The notes under the pieces were generated by a model. It had not been told where the DNA came from, ran no database searches, and worked only from the letters and a program-made list of their open reading frames with translations. The translations under genes were made by a program, and so were the position numbers. A DNA stretch of 64,000 nucleotides from Pseudomonadota bacterium (GTDB lineage Bacteria; Pseudomonadota; Gammaproteobacteria; Burkholderiales; Rhodocyclaceae), in contig JAGTRY010000009.1 in assembly GCA_018262235.1 (NCBI GenBank), forward strand, positions 1 to 64,000, written 5' to 3'. Shown one piece after another: positions 54,910 to 63,799 of the stretch (positions are counted from its first letter, which is position 1; the number at the start of each line of letters is the position of its first letter).

Positions 54910-54927
54910 CTGAACTCGCGTAGCACT

Positions 54928-54952
54928 GAGGCGACGTCCGCGTCGCCTTTTT
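54928..54952 (+). terminator. Terminator after yebC
   Basis: GGCGACG-TCCG-CGTCGCC followed by TTTTT, 120 bases past the yebC stop and just before the EamA gene. Confidence 0.85.
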
Positions 54953-54974
54953 CATGCCCCCGGAAAGCCACTCC

Positions 54975-55838
54975 ATGCTCGAACGCCTTCTCGCTCCGCT
55001 CTTCGTCCTGCTGTGGAGCACCGGTTTCATCGGGGCCAAGTATGGTCTGCCGTATGCGGATGCCTTGCACTTCGTGTGCGCGCGTTATGCCTTGGTAATC
55101 GTGCTGATGGGCCTGGCGGCATTGCTCTTGCGTGCGCCCTGGCCGCGTGATGCGCGCAAGGTTGTGCATATCGCCGTGGCGGGCGTGCTGATGCAGGCGG
55201 TCTATCTGGGCGGGGTATTCATGGCTATCCAGCAGGGCTTGCCGGCCGCTTTGACAAGTTTGATCGTGGGCCTGCAGCCGATCCTGACGGCGTTGGTGGC
55301 GGGCTGGATGCTCGGGGAGCGGGTGTCGGGCCGGCAGTGGCAGGGCTTGCTGCTGGGCTTTATCGGGGTGCTGCTGGTGGTGACCCACAGCCGTACGCCG
55401 GGACTGGCGAATCCGTGGACGTTGAGCGCGTTGCTGCCGGCTGTGTTGGCTTTGGCTGGCATCACGCTGGGGACGCTGTACCAGAAGCGGTTTTGCCCGA
55501 GCTTTGATTTGCGCAGCGGTGCAGTGATCCAGTTTGCCGCCAGCCTTGTCGTCACCTTGCCGCTGGCGCTGACGATGGAACCGCGTTCGATTGTCTGGAG
55601 CGGGACGTTTGTGTTCGCCCTGCTGTGGCTGGTACTGATGCTCTCGCTGGGGGCGATCAGTCTGCTCAATGTGTTGATCCGCAAGGGCTCGGCGGTGAAG
55701 GTGACCAGCCTGTTCTACCTGACTCCGGCGGTGACGGCGTTGTGCGCATGGCTCTTGTTCGACGAGAGCTTGTCTGCGTTGGCGCTGCTTGGCATGGCCA
55801 TCGCGGGGGGCGGTGTTTGGCTGGCGCGAGCGCGCTAG
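54975..55838 (+). CDS. EamA/DMT family transporter
   Basis: A 287-residue ten-helix transporter. LLWSTGFIGAKYGLPYADALHFVCARY is the typical first-helix pattern; the second repeat ends SLFYLTPAVTALCAWLLFDESLS. ATG at 54975 chosen because GGAAAG lies 8 bases upstream; an in-frame ATG at 54954 overlaps the terminator T run. Substrate unknown. It is convergent with the exonuclease gene, ending 3 bases before it. Confidence 0.9.
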   Translation: MLERLLAPLFVLLWSTGFIGAKYGLPYADALHFVCARYALVIVLMGLAALLLRAPWPRDARKVVHIAVAGVLMQAVYLGGVFMAIQQGLPAALTSLIVGLQPILTALVAGWMLGERVSGRQWQGLLLGFIGVLLVVTHSRTPGLANPWTLSALLPAVLALAGITLGTLYQKRFCPSFDLRSGAVIQFAASLVVTLPLALTMEPRSIVWSGTFVFALLWLVLMLSLGAISLLNVLIRKGSAVKVTSLFYLTPAVTALCAWLLFDESLSALALLGMAIAGGGVWLARAR

Positions 55839-55840
55839 AG

Positions 55841-57229
55841 TCAGCCAGCCACGGGCAGGTTTTGCGGGGCGTGCGCGGGCGCGGCTAGCCAGCGGTTGAG
55901 CAGGCGGTAGATGTCGGCATCGAAGCAGCGCGAGGGAGGATCTTCCAGCAATTGGGCGAGGGCTGCTTCGTCCTGGGCGCTGCCGAGCAGACACCATTGA
56001 TCGAAGACGTGGGTTTCGTTGCGTCCGCTGGCTTCGTGGCTTTCGCGGATCAGGATCTTGCCCGCGAAGGGCCAGGGTTTCATGCGCAAGGCGGCCAGGG
56101 CCATGGCCAGCCGGGCATCGTGGGCTTCCGGTGCTTCGCGACCGACACAGACCCCCGCGCACCGCCCCAGATAGACCGCCTGGCACGGGCCACCACCATG
56201 CTCCAGACCGAGCCGGCTGGCGCACAGCTTGTGTTGCTTGGCGAGTTCCTGCAGGGCGACGCTGGCTTCGCGCTCACCGCGCAGGCAACCGAATACATCC
56301 TGCCAAGTGGCCGGGTCGCTGCCGGCCAGGTCTTCGAGATGGAGCACCGGCGGGGTCAGGCTATGACGCAGCCAGCGCCAGCCGAATGCGCGCGTGCCGG
56401 CTTGCTCGCGCAGGTTGCGCAGTAGTTGCAGTTCCTTGAGCTGGGCGCCAAGTTCGCCTGCGCAGGGCCAGGTGTCGACGTCATGCACAGCGGCGGCGAG
56501 TTTCTTGTTCTTGGCGCTGGGGCGCGTGGCGGTGAAAAAACCAAGGACCTGCGAGCGCAGGTCACGGGCCCAGCCGATATCCAGCAACTGGCCGGTGGCG
56601 CTGCGGAAGACCCAGGCGCCCGGCGAGTCCGGCAGGGCTTCGAGATCGCCACGCGGCAGGCGCGGCACATTGTTGCTGGCGGAGGAGAACGCCTTGCCCC
56701 AGGCTTTTTGCAGGCGTGCGTCGTCGGCGCGCTTGAGTGCATCGCCGAGGAAACGCCAGACGATCTGTGCGTCATCCAGCGCGCGGTGACGCGATTCGAT
56801 GCTGTAGCCGTGCCGTTCGATCAGGGCATCGAGACCGTGGCGGGGGAATTCCGGGTCGAGGGCGCGCGAGAACTTCACCGTGCACAGGACGGGAGATGTC
56901 CAGTGCATGCCTGCGCGTTCGAAGGCGGCGCGCAGGAAGTTGTAGTCGAAACGTGCGTTGTGGGCGACGAATACCACGTCGGAAAGCCTCGCCAGGACTT
57001 GTTCTGCGAGATCCTGGAAGCGCGGCGCGGAGGCCACCATGGCATCGGTGATGCCGATCAGTTCCTGGATCCGCGCAGGAATCGGCATCTCCGGATTGAC
57101 CAGCGAACTCCAGCGTTCGATGAGCTGCTCGCCTTCGGTGATGAGGATGGCGATTTCGGTGATGTGATCGCGGCTGGGGTCGGCGCCGGTGGTTTCGAGG
57201 TCGACGATGGCAAGGCGGGGAAGCTGCAT
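55841..57229 (-). CDS. DnaQ-like exonuclease fused to a degenerate GIY-YIG (Cho/UvrC-like) domain
   Basis: A 462-residue fusion. Residues 5-165 are a DEDDh 3'-5' exonuclease: D10 and E12 (IVDLETTG), D95 (AHNARFDYNF), H148 and D153 (HRALDDA). Residues about 197-280 align with the UvrC/Cho GIY-YIG nuclease (LPDSPGAWVFRSATGQLLDIGWARDLRSQVLGFF), but the GIY Tyr is Trp, the YVG Tyr is Asp and the Lys of GKA is Trp; only the Arg of LRxxV remains. A C-terminal region with Cys (RCAGVCVGREAPEAHDARLAMALAALRMKPWPF) follows, as in Cho homologues. Likely a DNA-repair exonuclease using the second domain for binding. Confidence 0.87.
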   Translation of the reverse strand: MQLPRLAIVDLETTGADPSRDHITEIAILITEGEQLIERWSSLVNPEMPIPARIQELIGITDAMVASAPRFQDLAEQVLARLSDVVFVAHNARFDYNFLRAAFERAGMHWTSPVLCTVKFSRALDPEFPRHGLDALIERHGYSIESRHRALDDAQIVWRFLGDALKRADDARLQKAWGKAFSSASNNVPRLPRGDLEALPDSPGAWVFRSATGQLLDIGWARDLRSQVLGFFTATRPSAKNKKLAAAVHDVDTWPCAGELGAQLKELQLLRNLREQAGTRAFGWRWLRHSLTPPVLHLEDLAGSDPATWQDVFGCLRGEREASVALQELAKQHKLCASRLGLEHGGGPCQAVYLGRCAGVCVGREAPEAHDARLAMALAALRMKPWPFAGKILIRESHEASGRNETHVFDQWCLLGSAQDEAALAQLLEDPPSRCFDADIYRLLNRWLAAPAHAPQNLPVAG

Positions 57230-57311
57230 GGGCAAGATGATCGTAGGGCAATGAAAGCGGGGCGGGCCTGATTCTCCGCGCACCACGCCATGTTACAGAT
57301 CGCGACGGGGC

Positions 57312-58439
57312 TCAGGGTTGATGTGCCCAGATCCGTTCGAAATTAAGACCGATCAGCGACTTCTCGCGGGCCATGACGGAGGCAATCTTGAAGGCAGGAT
57401 CTGTCGCCGTGTTGCGGATCAGCGGCTTGAGCATGGGTACGCCGTGGGCATTGCTCAATATTGCGACAATCGGCGTGTTGGCGGCGGCCCCGCGTTTCTG
57501 GACGACGCCGGTTTCGCCATTGGCCAGCCTGATGATGGTCCCCGGCGGGTAGATGCCCAGCTCCTTGACGAGAATGGCGGGGTAGGGATTGCGCCCGTTT
57601 TCCGACAACTCAATGTAGGCAAGCTTGGTCGCCTCGCTGGCAATCATGGGTTTGCGATGGGCACGCGGGCTGACCTTTGCCGCGAAGATGTCGGCCGTCT
57701 GCAGGATCATCGCCCCTTCGCAAGGGTTGGTGATCTTGCGCGGATATCCGCTGCCGTCGTGCTTTTCGTGATGTTCAAGGACCGCGCTGAGCCAATCCGG
57801 GTCTTCAATGCCGTGCTCGGACAGGATCCGCACGCTTTCTGCGGGGTGCTGGTTGATGGCCGTGCGCTGTTCCGGCGACAAGGCTTCGCGCTGGTTGCAA
57901 AGATGCAGTTGCAGCGCAAGCATGCCGACATTCATCGTCAAGGCTGCGCAGATCAGGCTCAGACGATCATCGGTTTTCCAGCCTGCGCGGCGCGCCACCA
58001 TGTTGGCGATGGCCGCACAGTGGACGCTGTGCGCAAGCGGGTACTTGCGGTGATCCATCAGCATGATGGCGGCCAGCACCAGATCGGTGTAGCGCTCGGT
58101 GAGCAGGAGGAGGAGGCGGGCGATCTCCCGGACTTCCAGGCGCATCGAGGCATCGACGGCCGAGCTTTGCAGTGCGATCCCCAGATGGGCCTGAAGATCT
58201 TCCCAGTCCCGGATCGGGTCATGGCGCACGGCAGATGTGATGCCGGGCAGTGCCGGACTGGCATGGAACATCGCCGCGTCGACATACATGCCGCGCTCCA
58301 TCAGGGATTCGATCTGGGCCTCCCGCTCGATGACAAAGCCCTTGCGCAGCAAAAGCCGGCCGGTACTGTCAAAGACATCCCATGGCAAAGGATGGTCGCG
58401 ATGCAACTGGTCGGTTCGGAGCTTCAGCGTTTCTGCCAT
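57312..58439 (-). CDS. HD-GYP domain protein with altered HD pair
   Basis: A 375-residue cytoplasmic protein with an N-terminal helical domain (1-115) and an HD-GYP-like domain (120-310). HHEKHDGSGYP (223-233) is intact, as is HSVH (137-140), but where the metal-binding His-Asp pair should stand the sequence is MNVG (169-172). Cyclic di-GMP hydrolysis is therefore doubtful; it may bind the nucleotide only. A C-terminal beta region (TIIRLANGETGVVQKRG) is typical of such proteins. Ribosome site GGAAGG. Confidence 0.87.
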   Translation of the reverse strand: MAETLKLRTDQLHRDHPLPWDVFDSTGRLLLRKGFVIEREAQIESLMERGMYVDAAMFHASPALPGITSAVRHDPIRDWEDLQAHLGIALQSSAVDASMRLEVREIARLLLLLTERYTDLVLAAIMLMDHRKYPLAHSVHCAAIANMVARRAGWKTDDRLSLICAALTMNVGMLALQLHLCNQREALSPEQRTAINQHPAESVRILSEHGIEDPDWLSAVLEHHEKHDGSGYPRKITNPCEGAMILQTADIFAAKVSPRAHRKPMIASEATKLAYIELSENGRNPYPAILVKELGIYPPGTIIRLANGETGVVQKRGAAANTPIVAILSNAHGVPMLKPLIRNTATDPAFKIASVMAREKSLIGLNFERIWAHQP

Positions 58440-58547
58440 ACAACACCTTCCCCGGCTTGAGCGGTATCCGGTGTTGTATCACTTTATGCGTATTTCGCGA
58501 AGTCCGTCCGTCTCTCCGGAAGCCGCATGGATCCAGCAGCTAAGCGC

Positions 58548-58730
58548 TTACTCCGGCTGATACGGATAAGGTTTCTGGGGAACTTTCGAGGCCAGACGCG
58601 CTTGCTGCTCGGCCGGGTCCTGCGGCTTGTCCCACCACAGGGCGCGGCCCTTCTTTTGCTCTTCGCGCTCGATCGGGTGTTGGTCCAGCCAGCGATTGAT
58701 GAATTGGGTGAAATCCGATACGTAGGCCAT
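58548..58730 (-). CDS. DUF3460 family small protein
   Basis: A 60-residue protein: MAYVSDFTQFINRWLDQHP and EEQKKGRALWWDKPQDP match the DUF3460 family, a short betaproteobacterial group of unknown function. The start at 58730 has AGAGAAAG upstream and gives the family length. It follows spoT on the same strand by 25 bases. Confidence 0.9.
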   Translation of the reverse strand: MAYVSDFTQFINRWLDQHPIEREEQKKGRALWWDKPQDPAEQQARLASKVPQKPYPYQPE

Positions 58731-58755
58731 GTTGCTTTCTCTCTGTTGATTGTTG

Positions 58756-61008
58756 TCAGCGGGGCTTGTCGGAACCCCGTTCACGCACGATGCGGACCAC
58801 ATCCGGGATGTGGCGTACCGCGCGCATGATGTGTGCCAGATGGGGGCGGTTCTTGACCTGGATGGTGAAGTGGATGATGGCTTCGGAGCTGTGCTCGCCT
58901 TCCATGTTTACATCCTGGATGTTGGCTTCCTGATCGGCAATCGCCGCGGCCACGCGGGCCAGCACACCGCGACGGTGATTGATCAGCACGCGGATGCCGA
59001 CGTCGAAGAGGCGATCACTGCCGCCTTCCCATTCCACGTCGACCCAGCGATCACGCTCGGCAGAATGGTTGCGGGTCAGGACCGGGCAATCGTTGAGGTG
59101 GACTTCCAGCCCCTGGCCCTTGCGCAGGAGGCCGACGATGGGATCGCCCGGGATCGGCCGGCAGCAGCGTGCCATCTGTACGGCCATACCTTCACCGCCC
59201 TGGATCAGGATGGGCATCGGGATGCGCGGCTTGGTGGGCTTGGGGTCGCCATTGGCGATGGCCTGTTCGTCCTGCAGGTCGACCAGACGGCGTGCCACCA
59301 CGGCCGCCAGGCGTTTGCCCAGACCGATGTCGGTGAAGATGTCGGTACGGGCTTTGGCGCTGAATTCCTTGAGGAAGCGGTCCCAGGCCACCGAGCCGAT
59401 GTCGGTCAGCCCCATGCCGATATGCCGGACGGACTGCGAGAGCAGGCGCTCGCCCAGATGGGTTGCTTCTTCCTGCTGCACGGTCTTCAGGAAGTGACGG
59501 ATCTCGGCGCGGGCCTTGCCGGTGCGTACGTAGGAGAGCCAGGCCGGATTCGGATGGGCGTGCTGGGCGGTGGTGATTTCGACCTGATCGCCGTTTTTCA
59601 GCTCGGTACGCAGCGGGCGCATTTCGCCATTGATGCGGCAGGCCACGCAGCGGTTACCCACGTCGGTGTGCACGGCATAGGCGAAATCGACCGGGGTGGC
59701 GCCGCGTGGCAGGTTGCGGATCTGGCCGGCCGGGGTGAACACGAACACATCGCCGGGGAACAGGTCGATCTTGACGTGCTCCAGAAATTCGGCCGAATCG
59801 CCGGAGGAGGATTGCAGCTCGAGCAGGGATTGCAGCCAGTTGTGGGTCTTGCGCTGCAGATCGGTGAAGGACTCGGCCGAATCCTCCTTGTACATCCAGT
59901 GCGAGGCTACGCCGGATTCGGCGACGGCATGCATCTCGCTGGTGCGGATCTGCACCTCCACCGGCAGGCCTTGCGGCCCGATGACCGTGGTATGCAGCGA
60001 CTGGTAACCGTTGGCCTTGGGCAGCGCCACGTAATCCTTGAATTTGCCGGGAACCGGCTTGTACAGATCGTGCAGCGCTCCCAGCGCCAGATAGCAACTG
60101 GCGATGTCCTTGACCAGGATGCGGAAGCCGTAGATATCCAGTACCTGATCGAAGCTCAGATGCTTTTCGAGCATCTTGCGATAGATGCCGAACAGGTGCT
60201 TCTCGCGCCCGTAAACTTCGGCTTCCACGCCCCACACCGGCAGGCGTTCGCGCATGTTGGCCATCAGCCGGGCGACCAGTTCGCGGCGGTCGCCACGCAC
60301 CGTATGCAGCGCCTTGGCCAGCACCCGGTAGCGCAGCGGATAGGTGTTCTTGAAAGAGAGTTCCTGCAGCTCGCGGTAGAGCGTATTCAGGCCGAGGCGA
60401 TTGGCGATCGGCGCGAAGATTTCCAGCGTCTCGCGGGCAATGCGGCGGCGTTTGTCCGGACGCACGGCATCCAGGGTACGCATGTTGTGCAGGCGGTCGG
60501 CGAGCTTGATCAGGATGACGCGTACATCGCGCGCCATGGCCAAGAACATCTTGCGATAGTTCTCGGCTTGCGCTTCCTGATAGGTCTTGAACTCGATGCG
60601 GTCCAGCTTGGACACGCCATCGACCAGCTCGGCCGCAGTCTTGCCGAATTGTGCGGTGATGTCGGCTTTGGAGACATCACTGTCTTCCATCACGTCGTGG
60701 AGCAGGCCGGCAATCAGGGCCTGGGCATCGAGATGCCATTGCGCGAGGATTTCGGTGACTGCCAGTGGATGCGAGACATACGGCTCGCCACTGATGCGGA
60801 ATTGCCCGGTGTGGGCTTGAGAAGCCAGCGCGTAGGCGGCTTCCAGGCGTTCCAGATCTTCCGGCTTGAGATAGCGCGCAGCCTGGGCGCGCAACCGGGC
60901 GAATTCGACGGCTTCGACAAATTCACCCGGTGCCGTACCGCTGGCAAGCTGTGCCAGTGCAGCAGGGGCGGGCCGAGCAGAGGGATGGGCTACGGGGTTA
61001 GGCTCCAT
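58756..61008 (-). CDS. spoT: Bifunctional (p)ppGpp synthetase/hydrolase
   Basis: A 750-residue RSH protein with hydrolase HD domain (H66, H80, HD at 104-105 in LLHDVMED: intact), synthetase domain (KMLEKHLSFDQVLDIYGFRILV, PKANGYQSLHTTVIG), TGS domain (DVFVFTPAGQIRNLPRGATPVDFAYAVHTDVG), a conserved zinc-finger/helical region (ARCCRPIPGDPIVG) and a C-terminal ACT domain. Both activities look intact, so it likely makes and degrades the stringent-response alarmone. Follows rpoZ by 39 bases in the classic gmk-rpoZ-spoT order. Confidence 0.95.
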   Translation of the reverse strand: MEPNPVAHPSARPAPAALAQLASGTAPGEFVEAVEFARLRAQAARYLKPEDLERLEAAYALASQAHTGQFRISGEPYVSHPLAVTEILAQWHLDAQALIAGLLHDVMEDSDVSKADITAQFGKTAAELVDGVSKLDRIEFKTYQEAQAENYRKMFLAMARDVRVILIKLADRLHNMRTLDAVRPDKRRRIARETLEIFAPIANRLGLNTLYRELQELSFKNTYPLRYRVLAKALHTVRGDRRELVARLMANMRERLPVWGVEAEVYGREKHLFGIYRKMLEKHLSFDQVLDIYGFRILVKDIASCYLALGALHDLYKPVPGKFKDYVALPKANGYQSLHTTVIGPQGLPVEVQIRTSEMHAVAESGVASHWMYKEDSAESFTDLQRKTHNWLQSLLELQSSSGDSAEFLEHVKIDLFPGDVFVFTPAGQIRNLPRGATPVDFAYAVHTDVGNRCVACRINGEMRPLRTELKNGDQVEITTAQHAHPNPAWLSYVRTGKARAEIRHFLKTVQQEEATHLGERLLSQSVRHIGMGLTDIGSVAWDRFLKEFSAKARTDIFTDIGLGKRLAAVVARRLVDLQDEQAIANGDPKPTKPRIPMPILIQGGEGMAVQMARCCRPIPGDPIVGLLRKGQGLEVHLNDCPVLTRNHSAERDRWVDVEWEGGSDRLFDVGIRVLINHRRGVLARVAAAIADQEANIQDVNMEGEHSSEAIIHFTIQVKNRPHLAHIMRAVRHIPDVVRIVRERGSDKPR

Positions 61009-61047
61009 CGGGCTCTCCGGTCACAGCATGCAGCCCCTGATGATCGC

Positions 61048-61254
61048 TCAGGATTGGCTGCGATTGAGCATTTCCAGACCGACTTTGCCGGCGGCGACTT
61101 CGCGCAGGGCGATGACACAGGGTTTGTCACGATCCGCCTCAACCATCGGGGTGTTGCCGGTGGTGAGCTGGCGGGCGCGATAGGTTGCGGCCAGGGTCAA
61201 CTGGAAACGGTTGGGGATGCGATGCAGACAGTCTTCGACCGTGATACGGGCCAT
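61048..61254 (-). CDS. rpoZ: RNA polymerase omega subunit
   Basis: A 68-residue omega subunit: [30 protein letters not shown] and [17 protein letters not shown] are canonical. Omega helps assemble RNA polymerase and forms part of the (p)ppGpp site, fitting its position next to spoT. Ribosome site AAGGAAA. Confidence 0.96.
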   Translation of the reverse strand: MARITVEDCLHRIPNRFQLTLAATYRARQLTTGNTPMVEADRDKPCVIALREVAAGKVGLEMLNRSQS

Positions 61255-61271
61255 AGCGGGTTTCCTTTTGT

Positions 61272-61880
61272 TCAAGCAGCAGAGGGGAAAATCTCGGGGT
61301 TGCGTTGCCGTACCAGCGGTGTGCGCAGGCGGGCTGCACGGACGATGCTGCACAACTCGTCCAACGCAACTTGCAAGTCATTGTTAATTATAGCGTAGTC
61401 GAACTGGTCTACTTGGCGTATTTCGTCATGAGCGGCGGCGAGGCGTCGCGCGATGACTTCTGCGCTATCTGTGCCACGGCCGTGCAGGCGGCTCTCCAGT
61501 GCTTCCAGGCTGGGCGGCAGGACGAAAATGCTGACGGTTTGCGGGAAGATTTTGCGCACCTGGGCTGCGCCCTGCCAGTCGATTTCGAGCAATACATCGC
61601 GGCCAGCGCGCATCTGTTCCTGGAGCCACAGGCGTGAGGTCGCATAGAAGTTGCCGTGTACTTCCGCGGATTCGAGGAATTCGCCGCGTCCGCGACGGGC
61701 ATGAAAGTCCTCAAGCGTGGTGAAGTGATAGGCCACGCCATTCACTTCGCCTTCCCGCGGCGCACGGGTCGTGAAGGAGACGGAGAGCTGGACGGCACTG
61801 TCCCGCGCAAGCAGGCCACGGACCAAGGTGGTTTTACCTGCTCCCGAGGGGGCAGCAACGATGAAAAGGGATCCTGGCAT
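61272..61880 (-). CDS. gmk: Guanylate kinase
   Basis: A 202-residue GMP kinase: P-loop [51 protein letters not shown] and DYAIINNDL. It makes GDP from GMP. Start placed at 61880 since GGAG lies 9 bases upstream; ATG 61886 and GTG 61889 overlap the yicC stop (TGATG) and are alternatives. Confidence 0.95.
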   Translation of the reverse strand: MPGSLFIVAAPSGAGKTTLVRGLLARDSAVQLSVSFTTRAPREGEVNGVAYHFTTLEDFHARRGRGEFLESAEVHGNFYATSRLWLQEQMRAGRDVLLEIDWQGAAQVRKIFPQTVSIFVLPPSLEALESRLHGRGTDSAEVIARRLAAAHDEIRQVDQFDYAIINNDLQVALDELCSIVRAARLRTPLVRQRNPEIFPSAA

Positions 61881-61885
61881 GTGCA

Positions 61886-62752
61886 TCACTCCAGGTTTTG
61901 CACCTGTTCACGCATTTGTTCGATGTAGACCTTGAGGTCCACCGAGATTTCGGTGAGCTGCGGCGAAACAGCCTTGGAACCCAGTGTGTTCGCTTCACGA
62001 TTGAGTTCCTGCATCAGGAAATCCAGACGTTTGCCGACCGCACCACCCTTGGTCAGGACGCGTTCGACTTCGTCCAGATGGGTGGACAACCGGGTGATTT
62101 CCTCGGCGACGTCCGCACGCTGGGCAAACAGGGTAACTTCCTGGCGGATGCGGTCTTCATCCAGGCTGGCCACGGCTTCGCGCAGCCGTGCCGTCAGACG
62201 CTCGCGGTATTCAGCGACGGCGGCTGGAACGATAGGGGTAGCAGCGGCGACACGTTCGCGCATCAGGGCCACGCGTTCGCGCAGCGAAGCTGCGAGCTTT
62301 TCGCCTTCACGGGCGCGGGAGGCACGCAGTTCTTCCAGCGCGGCCTTGGCGATGGATTGGACCGCGGCAGCCAGCTTGTCATTTTCAAGCCCGTTCTCGG
62401 CCAGTACGCCGGGATAACGCAGGATCTCGCCGATGCTGAGCGGGTTGGAACCGGGGAATACTTCCTGAATGCTGTTCTGGGCGGCTTTGAGCTGCTCCAG
62501 CATGGCGGTATTGATCGTGAGCCCTGTGGTACTGGCCGCTACCGCCTGTAAGGACATTCGGCATTCGAGCTTGCCGCGTGATACGCTGGCATTGATCTGC
62601 TCGCGCACCAAGGGCTCGGCAAAGCGTAACTCTTCGACGATGCGGAAGGCCAGGTCGAGGTAGCGCGAATTCACGCTGCGCAGTTCGATCTGGAGAGAGG
62701 CGTTGCCTACGTCGCGCGACAAGGTCGCGTAGCCGGTCATGCTGAATACCAT
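61886..62752 (-). CDS. yicC: YicC family endoribonuclease-like protein
   Basis: A 288-residue YicC: MVFSMTGYATLSRD at the start, LELRSVNSRYLDLAFRI-type block, GKLECRMSL and a C-terminal VGKRLDFLMQELNREANTLGSKAVSPQLTEISVDLKVYIEQMREQVQNLE. Members have been reported as RNases. Leads the yicC-gmk-rpoZ-spoT operon; divergent from the kinase gene by 93 bases. Confidence 0.94.
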   Translation of the reverse strand: MVFSMTGYATLSRDVGNASLQIELRSVNSRYLDLAFRIVEELRFAEPLVREQINASVSRGKLECRMSLQAVAASTTGLTINTAMLEQLKAAQNSIQEVFPGSNPLSIGEILRYPGVLAENGLENDKLAAAVQSIAKAALEELRASRAREGEKLAASLRERVALMRERVAAATPIVPAAVAEYRERLTARLREAVASLDEDRIRQEVTLFAQRADVAEEITRLSTHLDEVERVLTKGGAVGKRLDFLMQELNREANTLGSKAVSPQLTEISVDLKVYIEQMREQVQNLE

Positions 62753-62845
62753 CGGGGTTCTTTCCTGGTACGGGCTGATCCGCCTTTACACTGCGCAGAC
62801 AAAGCCCGAAAATCGATTAGAACTCGGATCATAACGCCCGGATAC

Positions 62846-63799
62846 ATGCCGTCTCAAGTCAATAGTCCTCTGCCTCCCGGCTTTCAGCTGGAGCAATACC
62901 GCATCGAACAGCAGCTCAGTCTGGGCGGGTTTTCGATCGTGTATCTGGCGACGGACCAGGAAGGCAAGCCGGTTGCGATCAAGGAATACCTGCCGAATTC
63001 GCTGGCCTTGCGCAAGGCTGGCGAGATCGAACCGCAGATCGACGAAGAGCATCAGGCGGCTTTTCGCTACGGCATGAAGTGTTTCTTCGAGGAAGGCCGC
63101 TCGCTTGCCAAGCTGATGCATCCGAATGTGGTGCGCGTGCTGAACTTCTTCCGGGCCAACGGCACCGTGTACATGGTCATGCAGTTCGAGCGTGGCCGCA
63201 CCCTGCAGGATTTCATCCAGCGCAACAAGGGGCACATCAAGGAGCGTTTCATCCGCGGGGTCTTCACCCGCATGCTCAATGGCCTGCGCGAGGTGCATGC
63301 GCACAAGCTGCTGCATCTGGACATCAAGCCTTCGAACATCTATCTGCGCAACGATGGCACGCCGGTACTGCTGGATTTCGGTGCCGCACGCCAGACCCTG
63401 GCGCAGGACCAACCGATGCTGAAGCCGATGTACACCCCCGGTTTCGCACCGCCCGAGCAGTTCACGGATCGCGACAACATGGGGCCGTGGAGCGATATCT
63501 ACAGCACGGGCGCGGCGATGTACGCCTGTCTGGCCGGGGTGGCGCCGCAGCGTTCGGACGAGCGCATCAAGAAAGACCTGCTCGAACCGGCCGTCAAGCG
63601 CTGGGCCGGGCAGTATTCGCCGCATCTGCTGGAAACCATCGATTGGTGCCTGTTGATCAATCCGCTGGAGCGTCCGCAGAGCGTGTATGCGCTGCAAAAA
63701 GAACTGCTTACGCGCACGCGTTTCGTTGCACAGAAAGCCCCGACCACCCTGCTGGGAAAAGTGACCCAGCGCTTGCGAACCTTGATGGGTAAACCATGA
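62846..63799 (+). CDS. Serine/threonine protein kinase
   Basis: A 317-residue Hanks-type kinase: glycine-rich LSLGGFSIVYLA (25-36), Lys46 (AIKEY), Glu84, HLDIKPSN catalytic loop (Asp159) and DFG (177-179), then APPEQF and WSDIYSTGAAMYACLAG. All catalytic residues are present. No transmembrane segment is seen; the last 40 residues are basic. Its stop overlaps the phosphatase start by four bases (ATGA), so the two form a kinase/phosphatase switch. Confidence 0.93.
   Translation: MPSQVNSPLPPGFQLEQYRIEQQLSLGGFSIVYLATDQEGKPVAIKEYLPNSLALRKAGEIEPQIDEEHQAAFRYGMKCFFEEGRSLAKLMHPNVVRVLNFFRANGTVYMVMQFERGRTLQDFIQRNKGHIKERFIRGVFTRMLNGLREVHAHKLLHLDIKPSNIYLRNDGTPVLLDFGAARQTLAQDQPMLKPMYTPGFAPPEQFTDRDNMGPWSDIYSTGAAMYACLAGVAPQRSDERIKKDLLEPAVKRWAGQYSPHLLETIDWCLLINPLERPQSVYALQKELLTRTRFVAQKAPTTLLGKVTQRLRTLMGKP

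Noticed and set aside
58750-61398. 882-codon open frame on the plus strand
   Set aside because: Antisense to spoT, rpoZ and part of gmk, which have clear homologues; long antisense frames are common in GC-rich DNA.
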